Part shown: positions 53,669 through 63,302 of the stretch, piece after piece
How positions within the stretch are numbered: position 1 is the first letter of the stretch
How the letters are laid out: each line of letters begins with the position of its first letter
From: an uncultured Lachnospiraceae bacterium
Lineage (GTDB): Bacteria; Bacillota; Clostridia; Lachnospirales; Lachnospiraceae
Assembly: GCA_947631505.1 (NCBI GenBank)
Contig: CANRLR010000002.1
Span: 62,001-126,000, forward strand
Direction: 5' to 3'
Length of the DNA: 64,000 bases
The notes under the pieces: generated by a model
Database searches by the model: none
What the model was told of the DNA's origin: nothing
What the model saw: only the letters and a program-made list of their open reading frames with translations
Translations under genes and position numbers: made by a program

Positions 53669-53690
53669 GGAAACTGTATGGACAGTTTCC
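53669..53690 (+). repeat. Hairpin upstream of a terminator
   Basis: GGAAACTGT and ACAGTTTCC form a perfect 9-bp stem around ATGG. It lies 12 bases before the terminator at 53702 and may strengthen it. Confidence 0.55.
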
Positions 53691-53701
53691 AAAGGTAAAA
53701 T

Positions 53702-53736
53702 AAAGGTGTAGCACCCTTTCAGTGCTACACCTTTTT
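53702..53736 (+). terminator. Intrinsic terminator after the GNAT gene
   Basis: AAAGGTGTAGCAC and GTGCTACACCTTT pair perfectly (13 bp) with a seven-base loop and a T-run after the stem. Confidence 0.9.
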
Positions 53737-53809
53737 GATGACGAAAAACTTCCTTATCTGGCGGCGGCTAATGGGAGCATCCTTTTTTATATTGCATAGG
53801 AAAGCTCTT

Positions 53810-54454
53810 TTACAATTCCGAATATCCAAATCCATTTACAATTGCATCAATTTTTTCTTTATTCTTACAGTGTGGACATTCTTCCGGGCTGAAGGTCTGG
53901 TAATCCGGTAAATCCTCTGCGGAAAAGACACAATGTACTGGTTCACCAAAAATTTCTTTTGCAGCACTGAAGATAGCAGAAATACCTTGAATCGTTCCAC
54001 CATAATAGCGGATGCATTCAATACTGCGGGCAATCGTGCGGCCGGTTGTAGCGGATGCCAAAAGAAGAAGAATATTTTTTCCCTGAACCATTGGCTGTAA
54101 GTTATCACGGAAAATCATCTGTCCGTTACTGTCAAATTCCGGTGTAATAACATATAAACTATTATGCTTATTTAAGGACATAATTCCATTTTTCGTCAAT
54201 TCCTCCGCCAGACAGGCACCAATGATTTCGCACCCGTCCATACAGACAATCGTATCAATCGGTGTGCTGTACTGATACTCCTTTGCCAATTCTCTAGCCA
54301 GCAAAGCAGCTTCGGTATGACGAACTTTCAGTGTGGTCATATCCATATAAAAATTAATATGAGAGTGGGTAGTGGCAAAATGTCCCGGTACCACTTTCAA
54401 ATTAATTTTGTGATTGAGCTTAGATGGAATTTTGTATTCGCGGTCTAGCAGCAT
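53810..54454 (-). CDS. Orotate phosphoribosyltransferase-like protein lacking the PRPP acidic pair
   Basis: A 214-residue protein with the fold of orotate-type phosphoribosyltransferases. The place of the PRPP motif (VVLVDDVxTTG) is taken by NILLLLASATTGRT at about residues 127-140: the TTG loop is kept but both Asp residues are lost. The C-terminus carries ECPHCKNKEK, possibly half of a metal site. GGAGG precedes the start. It may bind a nucleotide as a regulator rather than catalyse transfer. Confidence 0.7.
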   Translation of the reverse strand: MLLDREYKIPSKLNHKINLKVVPGHFATTHSHINFYMDMTTLKVRHTEAALLARELAKEYQYSTPIDTIVCMDGCEIIGACLAEELTKNGIMSLNKHNSLYVITPEFDSNGQMIFRDNLQPMVQGKNILLLLASATTGRTIARSIECIRYYGGTIQGISAIFSAAKEIFGEPVHCVFSAEDLPDYQTFSPEECPHCKNKEKIDAIVNGFGYSEL

Positions 54455-54570
54455 ATAAAGCCTCCTTTCTTATTCCAAATACAGTTACATATCTATTGTT
54501 ATTTCCATTTTATCATATTTCCCACTTTCCGCCTAGTATTTTTTTCACAGATATGATAGAGTAATTTTAT

Positions 54571-54773
54571 GATGTTGGGGTCAAAAGGTAATTTGCCCCC
54601 CAACTGATGTCCACGGATTGCTCCATTGCTTCGCAATTTCCGCAATCCTGCAAACATTCGAAATCCGCACGTTTCCGTAGGAAACGGCTACTTTCTCATG
54701 TTTGGCGGGTCAATAAGGTCAAACATTGCTTTCGTGCAAGCACGTGCAATGTTGATCTTTTGACCCTGACATC
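54571..54773. mobile_element. 203-bp structured element with inverted ends (MITE-like or repeated ncRNA)
   Basis: The ends are imperfect inverted repeats: GATGTTGGGGTCAAAAGGT at the left, and at the right the inverse of GATGTCAGGGTCAAAAGAT. The inside folds into several hairpins: GTTGGGG/CCCCAAC, GGATTGC/GCAATCC, CAAACAT/ATGTTTG enclosing CGTTTCC/GGAAACG, and ACATTGC/GCAATGT. No gene is inside. A near-identical copy of its right end lies at 29227-29256. It occupies most of the gap between the PRTase-like gene and the ComEC-like gene. Confidence 0.7.
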
Positions 54774-54803
54774 TCTTTAATAAAGAAGAAAAGGGGAGAG
54801 TGT

Positions 54804-55703
54804 ATGGTCAATAAACAACAGAAAAGAGCAGTGATTCGACAATTACTGATACCGGTTTTTCTGATTATAGCAGCCGTTTTATACCGTCCGGTCATCGGCT
54901 TGTTTTCCGAAAATGCAACCGATACCATTCATACGGGTGCACCAGATGGCAGAGATCTGATTGTTTCTTATCTGGATGTGGGACAGGGAGATGCTACTTT
55001 GATTTCAAAGGGAGATTTTCATATGCTGATTGATGCCGGAAACAATCAGAAAGGTGAAACTGTTGTCGGGGATCTGCAGAAATTAGGCGTGAATAAACTG
55101 GATGTTCTGGTCGGGACACATCCGGACAGTGATCATATCGGTGGTCTGGATGATGTCATCTACGCTGTTTCTGTGGATACCGTTTATATGCCGGAGATGC
55201 AGAAAAAGACAAAGACTTATCAAGATGTGCTGACGGCATTAAAAAAAGCAGGGAAAAAGGCGGAAATGCCGGAAATGGGAAAATCCTATACCTATGATTC
55301 CAATGTGGTGGTTCGTTTTTTGTCACCCGTAAAGAAATATTCCGATTCCAATGACAATTCGCTGGTTGTTCAGCTTGCCTATGGAAAAAACCGTTTCCTG
55401 TTCATGGGAGATGCGGAAGAAACGGCAGAGGAGGATATGCTGCAGAAAGGATATGATTTAGAATGTGATGTGTTGAAACTGGGGCATCACGGCAGTTATA
55501 CAGCAACCAGTCAGGCATTTTTGCAAAGGGTGAATCCCACGTATGGAATTATCAGCTGTGGCAGGGATAATTCGTATGGTCATCCCCATGCAGAAGTAAT
55601 TTCCAGACTGGAGGATGAGGATGTTCAGGTGTACCGTACTGACACGATGGGAACGATTACGGCCAGATCCAACGGAGAAAATGTGACGATATCCACGAAA
55701 TGA
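54804..55703 (+). CDS. ComEC-like metallo-beta-lactamase-fold hydrolase, membrane-anchored
   Basis: A 299-residue protein: one N-terminal membrane helix (about 12-32), then an MBL domain of the ComEC/Rec2 C-terminal type: SYLDVGQGDATLI, LIDAGNN, THPDSDHIGGLDD (the HxDxDH motif), FLFMGDAEETAEEDML and LKLGHHGSYTATSQAFL. Free-standing versions are common in Clostridia; they may degrade nucleic acid or cyclic nucleotides outside the membrane. GGGGAGAG precedes the start. Confidence 0.85.
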   Translation: MVNKQQKRAVIRQLLIPVFLIIAAVLYRPVIGLFSENATDTIHTGAPDGRDLIVSYLDVGQGDATLISKGDFHMLIDAGNNQKGETVVGDLQKLGVNKLDVLVGTHPDSDHIGGLDDVIYAVSVDTVYMPEMQKKTKTYQDVLTALKKAGKKAEMPEMGKSYTYDSNVVVRFLSPVKKYSDSNDNSLVVQLAYGKNRFLFMGDAEETAEEDMLQKGYDLECDVLKLGHHGSYTATSQAFLQRVNPTYGIISCGRDNSYGHPHAEVISRLEDEDVQVYRTDTMGTITARSNGENVTISTK

Positions 55704-55732
55704 TTGATTTTTGTGGCAAACACCATTATAAT
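55704..55732 (+). promoter_or_regulatory. rel promoter
   Basis: TTGATT, 17 bases, TATAAT, starting right after the preceding stop codon and 35 bases before the rel start. Confidence 0.75.
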
Positions 55733-55767
55733 AAGTAACAGCGTTAGAAAACGAGAGGAGGATGATT

Positions 55768-58092
55768 ATGAAGGAGGAGATGAATCGCGGGCTGATACCT
55801 ACGTTTGATACCGGTGAATTATCCACAGAGATGATTCCTCCGGATTTTACAGATCCAGATATATTATTTGAAATTTTGAAAAAAACAGTGAGTAATTATC
55901 ATCCTTCCAGTGATTTAGACATAATTACGAAAGCTTATGAACTGGCAAAAGATGCTCACAAAGAACAGAAAAGAAAATCAGGAGAACCTTACCTGATTCA
56001 TCCGGTCTGCGTTGCCATTATACTGGCACAGCTGGAAATGGATAAGGAGACGATAGTTGGCGGTCTTCTTCATGATGTGGTGGAAGATACTAAGTATACG
56101 ACAGAAGATCTGACCCAGCTTTTTAGCGAGGAGATATCCGCACTGGTGGATGGTGTTACAAAATTGACACAGTTAAATTATGATGCGGATAAAGTGGAAA
56201 TGCAGGCGGAAAATCTCCGGAAGATGTTTCTTGCCATGGCAAAGGATATTCGTGTCATTATTATTAAGCTGGCAGACCGGCTGCATAATATGCGTACGAT
56301 GCAGTATATGAAACCGGAAAAACAAAAGGAAAAATCCCGGGAAACGATGGATATTTACGCACCGATTGCCGAACGGCTGGGTATTTCCAAGGTGAAGGTC
56401 GAACTGGATGATCTGTCTTTACAGTATTTGGAGCCGGAAGCTTATCAGGATTTAAGCGAACGCTTTAATGAAATCAAAGCAACGAAAGAGAACTTTATTA
56501 AAGATATTATGGAAGAGGTGGACAGACGGCTGGTGGAACAGGATATTCAGGCGACGATTGATGGCCGTGTGAAGCATCTGTTCAGTATATATCGCAAAAT
56601 GGTGAAGCAGAATAAGACACTCGACCAGATTTATGACCTTTTTGCCATTCGTATTATTGTAGATACCGATCAGGAGTGTTATACCGCACTGGGGATTATT
56701 CATGAGATGTATAAACCGATTCCGGGACGCTTTAAAGATTATATTGCTATGCCAAAGCCGAATAATTACCAATCCCTTCACACAACTCTGATTGGCCCGA
56801 ACGGGCAGCCTTTTGAAATTCAGATTCGTACGTATGAAATGCACCGGACGGCAGAATATGGTATTGCAGCTCATTGGAAATATAAGGAGACCGGTGGAAG
56901 TCAGGCGGCGGACAGCCAGAGTGAAGAAGAGAAGATGGCATGGCTTCGCCGGATTCTTGAGTGGCAGCATGATATGGATGACAACAAAGAATTTTTGAGT
57001 GTCATTAAGAGCGATTTGGATTTATTTTCCGACCGCATTTACTGTTTTACACCGAATGGTGATGTAAAGAATCTTCCTGCGGGCTCTACCCCGATTGATT
57101 TTGCCTATGCCGTACATAGTGCAGTGGGAAATAAAATGGTCGGAGCCAGAGTGAACGGTAATATAGTGAAAATGGACTATGAAATTCAGAATGGTGACCG
57201 GATTGACATTATTACCAGCCAGAACAGCCGCGGCCCGAGCAGGGACTGGCTGAATGTAGTGAAAAGCACGCAGGCAAAAAATAAAATTAACCAGTGGTTC
57301 CGCAATGAATTCAAGGAAGATAATATAATAAAAGGAAAAGAGCTGCTTCATACCTATTGTAAGAATAAGGGGATTGATTTGGCGCCATTGCTGAAAAATG
57401 AATATACATCTGCCTGTAACCGCAAGTATGGCTTTAAGAACTGGGAGTCCGTCTGTGCAGCAATCGGACACGGAGGATTAAAAGAGGGGCAGGTCGTAAA
57501 TAAACTGCAGAGTGAGTACGATAAAAAGCACAAGCGTATTGTATCCGATGCACAAGTGCATGAAATGATAGAAAGTGCCAAGGAAGTTAAAGTAACAGCC
57601 CATTCCGCTCAGAATGAGAAAAGTAAGAATAAAGGCGGTATTATGGTAGAGGGGCTGGATGATCTGGCAGTACGTTTTTCTAAGTGCTGCAGCCCGGTTC
57701 CCGGTGATGAAATTGTAGGTTTTGTTACGAGAGGGCGGGGAGTTTCCATTCACCGGACCGATTGTGTGAACATGATTCATCTGCCGGAGTCCGAAAAGAA
57801 CCGTCTGATTGAGGCGGAGTGGAGTCCGGAAGCGAGAGAGAGCGGAGAATCTTATGCTGTTGAAATCGTGATTTACTGCTATAACCGAAGCGGTGTGTTA
57901 TTGGATGTATCCCGCATATTTACGGAAAATAAAATCGATGTAAAATCAATGAATGTCCGCACTACAAAGCAGGGCAGGGCAACACTGACGGTTGGGTTTG
58001 AAATTACCAGTGTGGAGCAGCTGGGGCGGTTGATCGGTAAGTTGAAAAATGTGGAAAGTGTGACAGATATTGAACGAAGTGCCAATGGCTGA
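55768..58092 (+). CDS. rel: Bifunctional (p)ppGpp synthetase/hydrolase (RelA/SpoT homologue)
   Basis: A 774-residue Rel protein. Domains: HD hydrolase (GEPYLIHPVCVAIILAQL, GLLHDVVEDTKYT), synthetase (FAIRIIVDTDQECYTALGIIHEMYKPIPGRFKDYIAMPKPNNYQSLHTT), TGS (about 430-490), zinc-finger-like RIS (CCSPVPGDEIVGFVTRGRGVSIHRTDC) and ACT (about 700-774). Both active sites look intact, as expected of the Firmicutes Rel. The ATG at 55768 is six bases after GGAGG; an ATG two codons earlier is too close to that site. Confidence 0.96.
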   Translation: MKEEMNRGLIPTFDTGELSTEMIPPDFTDPDILFEILKKTVSNYHPSSDLDIITKAYELAKDAHKEQKRKSGEPYLIHPVCVAIILAQLEMDKETIVGGLLHDVVEDTKYTTEDLTQLFSEEISALVDGVTKLTQLNYDADKVEMQAENLRKMFLAMAKDIRVIIIKLADRLHNMRTMQYMKPEKQKEKSRETMDIYAPIAERLGISKVKVELDDLSLQYLEPEAYQDLSERFNEIKATKENFIKDIMEEVDRRLVEQDIQATIDGRVKHLFSIYRKMVKQNKTLDQIYDLFAIRIIVDTDQECYTALGIIHEMYKPIPGRFKDYIAMPKPNNYQSLHTTLIGPNGQPFEIQIRTYEMHRTAEYGIAAHWKYKETGGSQAADSQSEEEKMAWLRRILEWQHDMDDNKEFLSVIKSDLDLFSDRIYCFTPNGDVKNLPAGSTPIDFAYAVHSAVGNKMVGARVNGNIVKMDYEIQNGDRIDIITSQNSRGPSRDWLNVVKSTQAKNKINQWFRNEFKEDNIIKGKELLHTYCKNKGIDLAPLLKNEYTSACNRKYGFKNWESVCAAIGHGGLKEGQVVNKLQSEYDKKHKRIVSDAQVHEMIESAKEVKVTAHSAQNEKSKNKGGIMVEGLDDLAVRFSKCCSPVPGDEIVGFVTRGRGVSIHRTDCVNMIHLPESEKNRLIEAEWSPEARESGESYAVEIVIYCYNRSGVLLDVSRIFTENKIDVKSMNVRTTKQGRATLTVGFEITSVEQLGRLIGKLKNVESVTDIERSANG

Positions 58093-58105
58093 CAGGAGAG
58101 AGAAA

Positions 58106-58726
58106 ATGGAAATTGTAGTTTTAACGGTGGGACCCGTGCAGACAAATTGTTATCTGGTAAGTGCTGCAGGAAGCAGAGAGTGTGTTGTAATAGACCCCGG
58201 TGATGAGGCGGGGAAAATTTATGAGTATATAACAAAAAAAGGGTTGGAATGTAAAGGGATTCTTCTTACCCATGGGCATTTTGACCATATTACAGGTGTG
58301 GCAGAATTAGTATCCCTGACAGGGGCGAAGACCTATGCTTATGAGGGAGAAAAAGAACTGATGATGGACGCCCGGCTGAACGGTGGCTCTATGATTGGGA
58401 TTCAAGTGGCGATAGAACCGGAAGTTCTGTTGAGAGACAATCAGATTTTGGAGATCGCCGGATTAGAATTTAAAGTGATTTACACACCGGGACACACCAG
58501 TGGCGGCTGTTGCTTTTATCATGAAGAGGACAAGTGTCTTTTTGCCGGAGATACGATTTTTATGGAATCCGTAGGACGTACGGATCTGCCGACGGGAAAT
58601 GGAAGGCAGTTACTTGAGTCAGTCCGGGAAAAGGTGCTGGCTCTTCCAGAGGATGTTCGGATTTATCCGGGTCATGGACCGGAAACAACAGTAGGATATG
58701 AGAAACAGAATAATCCTTACGCATAG
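58106..58726 (+). CDS. Glyoxalase II-like MBL-fold hydrolase
   Basis: A 206-residue metallo-beta-lactamase-fold protein (MEIVVLTVGPVQTNCYLVSA, LTHGHFDHITG with HxHxDH, YTPGHTSGGCCFYHEEDKCLFAGDTIF, IYPGHGPETTVGYEK). It resembles YqgX/glyoxalase II-type hydrolases, often found after rel in Firmicutes. The 13-base gap implies one operon. Confidence 0.9.
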   Translation: MEIVVLTVGPVQTNCYLVSAAGSRECVVIDPGDEAGKIYEYITKKGLECKGILLTHGHFDHITGVAELVSLTGAKTYAYEGEKELMMDARLNGGSMIGIQVAIEPEVLLRDNQILEIAGLEFKVIYTPGHTSGGCCFYHEEDKCLFAGDTIFMESVGRTDLPTGNGRQLLESVREKVLALPEDVRIYPGHGPETTVGYEKQNNPYA

Positions 58727-58748
58727 AGGTTGAGAGGTTTTAGACACT

Positions 58749-60194
58749 ATGATTCAGTTTGAGATAAAGAAAATCCCCGGGAGACCGGGAGAGTTCTCCT
58801 ATGACTTGAAAGCACTGGCACTCGATTTTTATCCAGAGAAGACGTGTCGTGTTATAGAGCGGGAGGACTGGTCAGAGAAGGAGGGATACCCTCTGGTCTG
58901 TACGATGGATGGAGAAGAACTGCTGCGTACGACCTTTTCTCCGGGGTATAATAAAAATACGGTTAAAACCGTTCTATATGATATCTTTGAGAAAAAGAGC
59001 GGACATAAGCTCTCATGGGGAATCCTTACGGGAATCCGCCCGGCTAAAATTCCTCTCCGGCTATTTTGGCAGGGATATTCAAGAGAGGAAATTGAAGAAA
59101 ATCTGAGGAGTGTGTACCGGCTGAGTGAAAATAAAATCCGTCTTGCCATTGATGTGGCAGAGCGGGAACAGGAATTGACGAAAGATTTGAATCATGCCGA
59201 TGGGTATAATATTTACATCGGAATACCATTTTGTCCGAGTATCTGCCAGTACTGCTCTTTTTCATCTTTTCCTTATGCCAAATATAAAAAAAAGGTTTCC
59301 GGGTATTTGGATGCTTTGGAAAAGGAGATGCAGTTCACTGGGACCTTTTTTGCGGGAAAGACATTACATACCATATATGTAGGCGGTGGGACGCCGACCT
59401 CTTTGGATGAAGGAGAGCTGAAGTGCTTAATGGATATGATTCACCGGCATCTGCCAGTGGAGGATGCACTGGAATTTACGGTGGAGGCGGGCAGACCAGA
59501 CAGCATTACAAGAGAAAAATTGGAAATTATGAAAGAAGCAGGGGTAACCCGGATATCAATCAATTCGCAGACGATGAAGCAGCATACGCTTGATTTATTA
59601 GGACGGAGACATACGGTGCAGCAAGTCAAAGAAGTATTTGGCATGGCAAGGGCAGCTGGATTTGATAATATTAATATGGACTTGATTGTCGGATTGCCGG
59701 AAGAGGATGAAGTGGATTTTATGAATACACTCAATCAGATTCAAAGGCTGGACCCGGATAGTGTAACGGTTCATACGCTGGTGATAAAGCGGGCATCAAG
59801 AATGCGGCGGGAACAGATGGAACAGGGAGGCGGACTGCGGCCGGAAGATACATTGATTCCGGTTCTTCAAAATTCCAGTGGTGCGTATTTGAGAGAGCAG
59901 GGGTATTTTCCTTACTATATGTATCGCCAGAAAAATAAGGCGGGGACAACAAGGAATACCAATCAGGAAAATGTAGCGTATGCCAGACCCGGTAAAGAAT
60001 GTCTGTATAACATTCTGATCATGGAGGAACTGGAAACGATTGTTGCCCTAGGCAGCGGCGGTTCTACGAAGCAGGTGTTTGCAGGGGAAGAGCGGATGGA
60101 ACGGGTGGAAAATGTAAAAGGAGTCGAGGAGTATATAGACCGGATTGATGAAATGATACAGCGGAAGCGAATTGCTTTTGGCAACCGAGAATAG
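58749..60194 (+). CDS. hemZ: HemZ-type coproporphyrinogen dehydrogenase (radical SAM)
   Basis: A 481-residue radical SAM protein: the 4Fe-4S motif CPSICQYCSF (Cys about 161-168), YVGGGTPTSLDE and FTVEAGRPDSIT. HemZ is a HemN-like protein of Firmicutes; its heme role in anaerobes without a full heme pathway is uncertain. Ribosome site is weak (GAGAGG 14 bases away). It follows the MBL gene by 22 bases. Confidence 0.88.
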   Translation: MIQFEIKKIPGRPGEFSYDLKALALDFYPEKTCRVIEREDWSEKEGYPLVCTMDGEELLRTTFSPGYNKNTVKTVLYDIFEKKSGHKLSWGILTGIRPAKIPLRLFWQGYSREEIEENLRSVYRLSENKIRLAIDVAEREQELTKDLNHADGYNIYIGIPFCPSICQYCSFSSFPYAKYKKKVSGYLDALEKEMQFTGTFFAGKTLHTIYVGGGTPTSLDEGELKCLMDMIHRHLPVEDALEFTVEAGRPDSITREKLEIMKEAGVTRISINSQTMKQHTLDLLGRRHTVQQVKEVFGMARAAGFDNINMDLIVGLPEEDEVDFMNTLNQIQRLDPDSVTVHTLVIKRASRMRREQMEQGGGLRPEDTLIPVLQNSSGAYLREQGYFPYYMYRQKNKAGTTRNTNQENVAYARPGKECLYNILIMEELETIVALGSGGSTKQVFAGEERMERVENVKGVEEYIDRIDEMIQRKRIAFGNRE

Positions 60195-60227
60195 CAGAGA
60201 AATGGTTCAGAAAAGGAGAAAATTGAA

Positions 60228-61478
60228 ATGGCGTTAAAGAAGAAACCGACAACAGGAATGAAAGATATTTTACCAAAGGAGATGGAAATCCGCGATTATG
60301 TGATTCGTCAGATTAAAGAGACTTATAAAACGTTTGGTTTTCAGTCCATTGAGACCCCCTGTGTAGAGCATATAGAGAACCTGAACAGCAAGCAGGGCGG
60401 TGAAAATGAAAAACTGATTTTTAAAATTATGAAACGTGGACAGAAGCTGAATCTGGAGACGGCAGAGACAGAAGCAGATTTGACAGACAGTGGACTTCGT
60501 TATGATCTGACGGTGCCATTGTCCCGATATTATGCAAACAATGCCAATGATCTGCCATCTCCGTTTAAGGCGCTGCAGATGGGAAATGTATGGCGGGCTG
60601 ACCGCCCTCAGCGGGGACGGTTCCGTCAATTTATGCAGTGTGATATTGATATTTTAGGGGAGCCTTCTTATCTGGCGGAAATTGAATTGATTCTTGCGAC
60701 CACTACTTTATTAGGCAAGCTCGATTTTAAGCATTTTACTATCCGGATCAATAACCGTAAAATGTTAAAGGGGATGGCAAAATATTGTGGGTTTCCAGAA
60801 GAATCCTATGATGAAGTGTTTATCATATTAGATAAGATGGATAAAATTGAGATGGCAGGTGTAGAGGCAGAACTGCTGGAAGCCGGATATGCTGCAGAGT
60901 CTGTGGCAAAATGTAAAGCGTTATTTGAGACGGTGACGAATGATATTACCGGTGTGAAATATATGAAAGATACTTTAGGAGACTGCTTAGAGGAAGGCGT
61001 TGCAGAGGATCTGGAAACGATTATTTCCACGGTGGAATGTGTAAAGAGTGCCGATTTTAAAATTTCTTTTGATCCGACATTGGTTCGGGGAATGTCCTAT
61101 TATACCGGTCCTATTTTTGAAATTGCCATGGACGAGTTCGGCGGTTCTGTGGGAGGCGGCGGACGTTATGATGAAATGATTGGAAAATTTACCGGAAACG
61201 ATACGTGTGCCTGTGGTTTTTCCATTGGATTTGAGCGTATTGTTATGCTTCTTTTGGAGCGGGATTACCAAGTGCCGACAGCGGCAGAAAAAAAGGCGTA
61301 CCTGATTGATAAGAAAGCGACCCCGGAACTTATGCAGGAAGTAATTGAGAAAGCTAAGGCGGAGCGTGAGCAGGGCGTACAAGTGAATATCAGCATTATG
61401 AAGAAGAATAAGAAATTCCAAAAAGAGCAGTTAAATGCGGAAGGGTATATGGATATTCAGGAATTTTTTGCAGATTAG
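60228..61478 (+). CDS. hisS: Histidyl-tRNA synthetase
   Basis: A 416-residue class II synthetase: TGMKDILPKEMEIRDYVIRQIKETYKTFGFQSIETP, motif 2 GNVWRADRPQRGRFRQFMQCDIDI, LVRGMSYYTGPIFEIAM and SVGGGGRYDEMIGKF. AAAAGGAG precedes the start. It is 22 bases upstream of aspS, a hisS-aspS pair conserved in Firmicutes. Confidence 0.96.
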   Translation: MALKKKPTTGMKDILPKEMEIRDYVIRQIKETYKTFGFQSIETPCVEHIENLNSKQGGENEKLIFKIMKRGQKLNLETAETEADLTDSGLRYDLTVPLSRYYANNANDLPSPFKALQMGNVWRADRPQRGRFRQFMQCDIDILGEPSYLAEIELILATTTLLGKLDFKHFTIRINNRKMLKGMAKYCGFPEESYDEVFIILDKMDKIEMAGVEAELLEAGYAAESVAKCKALFETVTNDITGVKYMKDTLGDCLEEGVAEDLETIISTVECVKSADFKISFDPTLVRGMSYYTGPIFEIAMDEFGGSVGGGGRYDEMIGKFTGNDTCACGFSIGFERIVMLLLERDYQVPTAAEKKAYLIDKKATPELMQEVIEKAKAEREQGVQVNISIMKKNKKFQKEQLNAEGYMDIQEFFAD

Positions 61479-61499
61479 AAACAAGGAGGATACTATATC

Positions 61500-63302
61500 A
61501 TGGCAGAATCAATGAAGGGATTAAAGCGTACCTGTCGCTGCACAGAGCTGAGTGCGGAGCATATCGGTCAGACGGTTACCGTTATGGGATGGGTACAGAA
61601 AAGCAGAAATAAGGGCGGTATCGTGTTCGTGGATCTAAGAGACCGTTCCGGTATTATACAGTTGATTTTTGAGGAGAGTAATGTAGGGACAGAGGGCTTT
61701 GAAAAAGCAGCGAAACTTCGCAGTGAGTTTGTCGTGGCAGTGACCGGAGAGGTGACAGAACGTTCTGGTGCAGTAAATGAAAATCTGAAAACGGGAGATA
61801 TTGAAGTTGTGGCAAAGGATATTCGTATTCTGTCAGAGTCGGAAACACCACCGTTTCCCATTGAGGAAAATTCCAAGACAAAGGATGAGCTCCGTTTGAA
61901 ATACCGTTATTTGGATCTGCGCCGCCCGGATCTGCAGCGTAACCTGATTCTTCGCAGTCAGGTGGCGACACTGACAAGACAATTTCTTGCAGAGGAGGGC
62001 TTTTTGGAAATTGAGACACCGATTCTCAATAAGAGTACCCCGGAGGGGGCGAGAGATTATTTAGTGCCGAGCCGGGTGCATCCGGGCAGTTTTTATGCCC
62101 TGCCACAGAGTCCGCAGCTGTTCAAACAGTTGTTGATGTGTTCCGGCTATGACCGTTATTTCCAGATTGCAAAATGTTTCCGTGATGAAGATCTGCGTGC
62201 AGACCGTCAGCCGGAATTTACGCAGATCGATATGGAGCTTTCCTTTGTTGATGTGGATGATGTGATAGATGTCAATGAGCGTCTGCTGCAGAAGATGTTC
62301 CGGCTCATTGATGTGGAGGTTCCGCTTCCGATTCCACGAATGACATGGCAGGAGGCGATGGACCGGTATGGTTCAGATAAGCCAGATACCCGTTTTGGCA
62401 TGGAATTAAAAGATGTGACAGAGGTCGTGAAAGGCTGTGGATTCGGTGTGTTTACCGGAGCAATTGAAAACGGTGGTTCTGTCCGTGGTATTAATGCCAA
62501 AGGGCAGGGGGCGATGCCTCGTAAAAAAATCGATAAACTGGTCGGTTTCGCAAAGGATTTTGGGGCAAAAGGACTTGCCTATCTATGTATTCAGGAAGAT
62601 GGCACATATAAATCCTCTTTTGCAAAATTTATGACAGAAGAAGAAATGAATGCCCTTGTAAAAGCGATGGAGGGAGAATCAGGAGACCTGCTTCTCTTCG
62701 CTGCGGATAAAAATAAAGTGGTCTGGGATGTTCTTGGCAATCTGCGTCTGGAACTTGCCCGTCAGATGGATTTATTAGACAAGAACGTATACAAATTCCT
62801 TTGGGTGACGGAGTTCCCGCTGCTTGAGTTCAATGAAGAACTGGGACGTTATCAGGCGATGCATCATCCGTTTACTATGCCGATGGAGGAAGATCTGCCG
62901 TTTTTGGATTCGGACCCCGGCCGTGTTCGTGCACAGGCATATGATATTGTGTTAAATGGTACGGAAATCGGTGGTGGTTCCATTCGTATTCACCAGAATG
63001 ATATTCAGGAAAAAATGTTTGAAGCACTTGGCTTTACAAAAGAGGCTGCTTACAGCCAGTTTGGCTTTTTGCTGGATGCCTTCAGATTCGGAGTACCGCC
63101 TCATGCAGGTCTGGCCTATGGGCTTGACCGTTTGGTCATGCTTATGACAAAGGAAGACAGTATTCGTGAAGTCATTGCCTTTCCGAAGGTCAAGGATGCA
63201 TCCTGTCTTATGACGGAGGCACCGAATGTAGTGGATCCTGTTCAGCTGGAGGAACTTGGTATTGAAATCACACCACAGGAACAGGATGGGGATAAAGAGT
63301 GA
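61500..63302 (+). CDS. aspS: Aspartyl-tRNA synthetase
   Basis: A 600-residue bacterial AspRS: OB-fold (TVMGWVQKSRNKGGIVFVDLRDRSGIIQL), motif 2 FRDEDLRADRQPEFTQIDMELSF, the GAD insertion domain (about 285-420) and motif 3 GLAYGLDRLVMLMTKEDSIREVIAFPK. Start set by AAGGAGG. The next gene overlaps its stop (GTGA). Confidence 0.97.
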   Translation: MAESMKGLKRTCRCTELSAEHIGQTVTVMGWVQKSRNKGGIVFVDLRDRSGIIQLIFEESNVGTEGFEKAAKLRSEFVVAVTGEVTERSGAVNENLKTGDIEVVAKDIRILSESETPPFPIEENSKTKDELRLKYRYLDLRRPDLQRNLILRSQVATLTRQFLAEEGFLEIETPILNKSTPEGARDYLVPSRVHPGSFYALPQSPQLFKQLLMCSGYDRYFQIAKCFRDEDLRADRQPEFTQIDMELSFVDVDDVIDVNERLLQKMFRLIDVEVPLPIPRMTWQEAMDRYGSDKPDTRFGMELKDVTEVVKGCGFGVFTGAIENGGSVRGINAKGQGAMPRKKIDKLVGFAKDFGAKGLAYLCIQEDGTYKSSFAKFMTEEEMNALVKAMEGESGDLLLFAADKNKVVWDVLGNLRLELARQMDLLDKNVYKFLWVTEFPLLEFNEELGRYQAMHHPFTMPMEEDLPFLDSDPGRVRAQAYDIVLNGTEIGGGSIRIHQNDIQEKMFEALGFTKEAAYSQFGFLLDAFRFGVPPHAGLAYGLDRLVMLMTKEDSIREVIAFPKVKDASCLMTEAPNVVDPVQLEELGIEITPQEQDGDKE

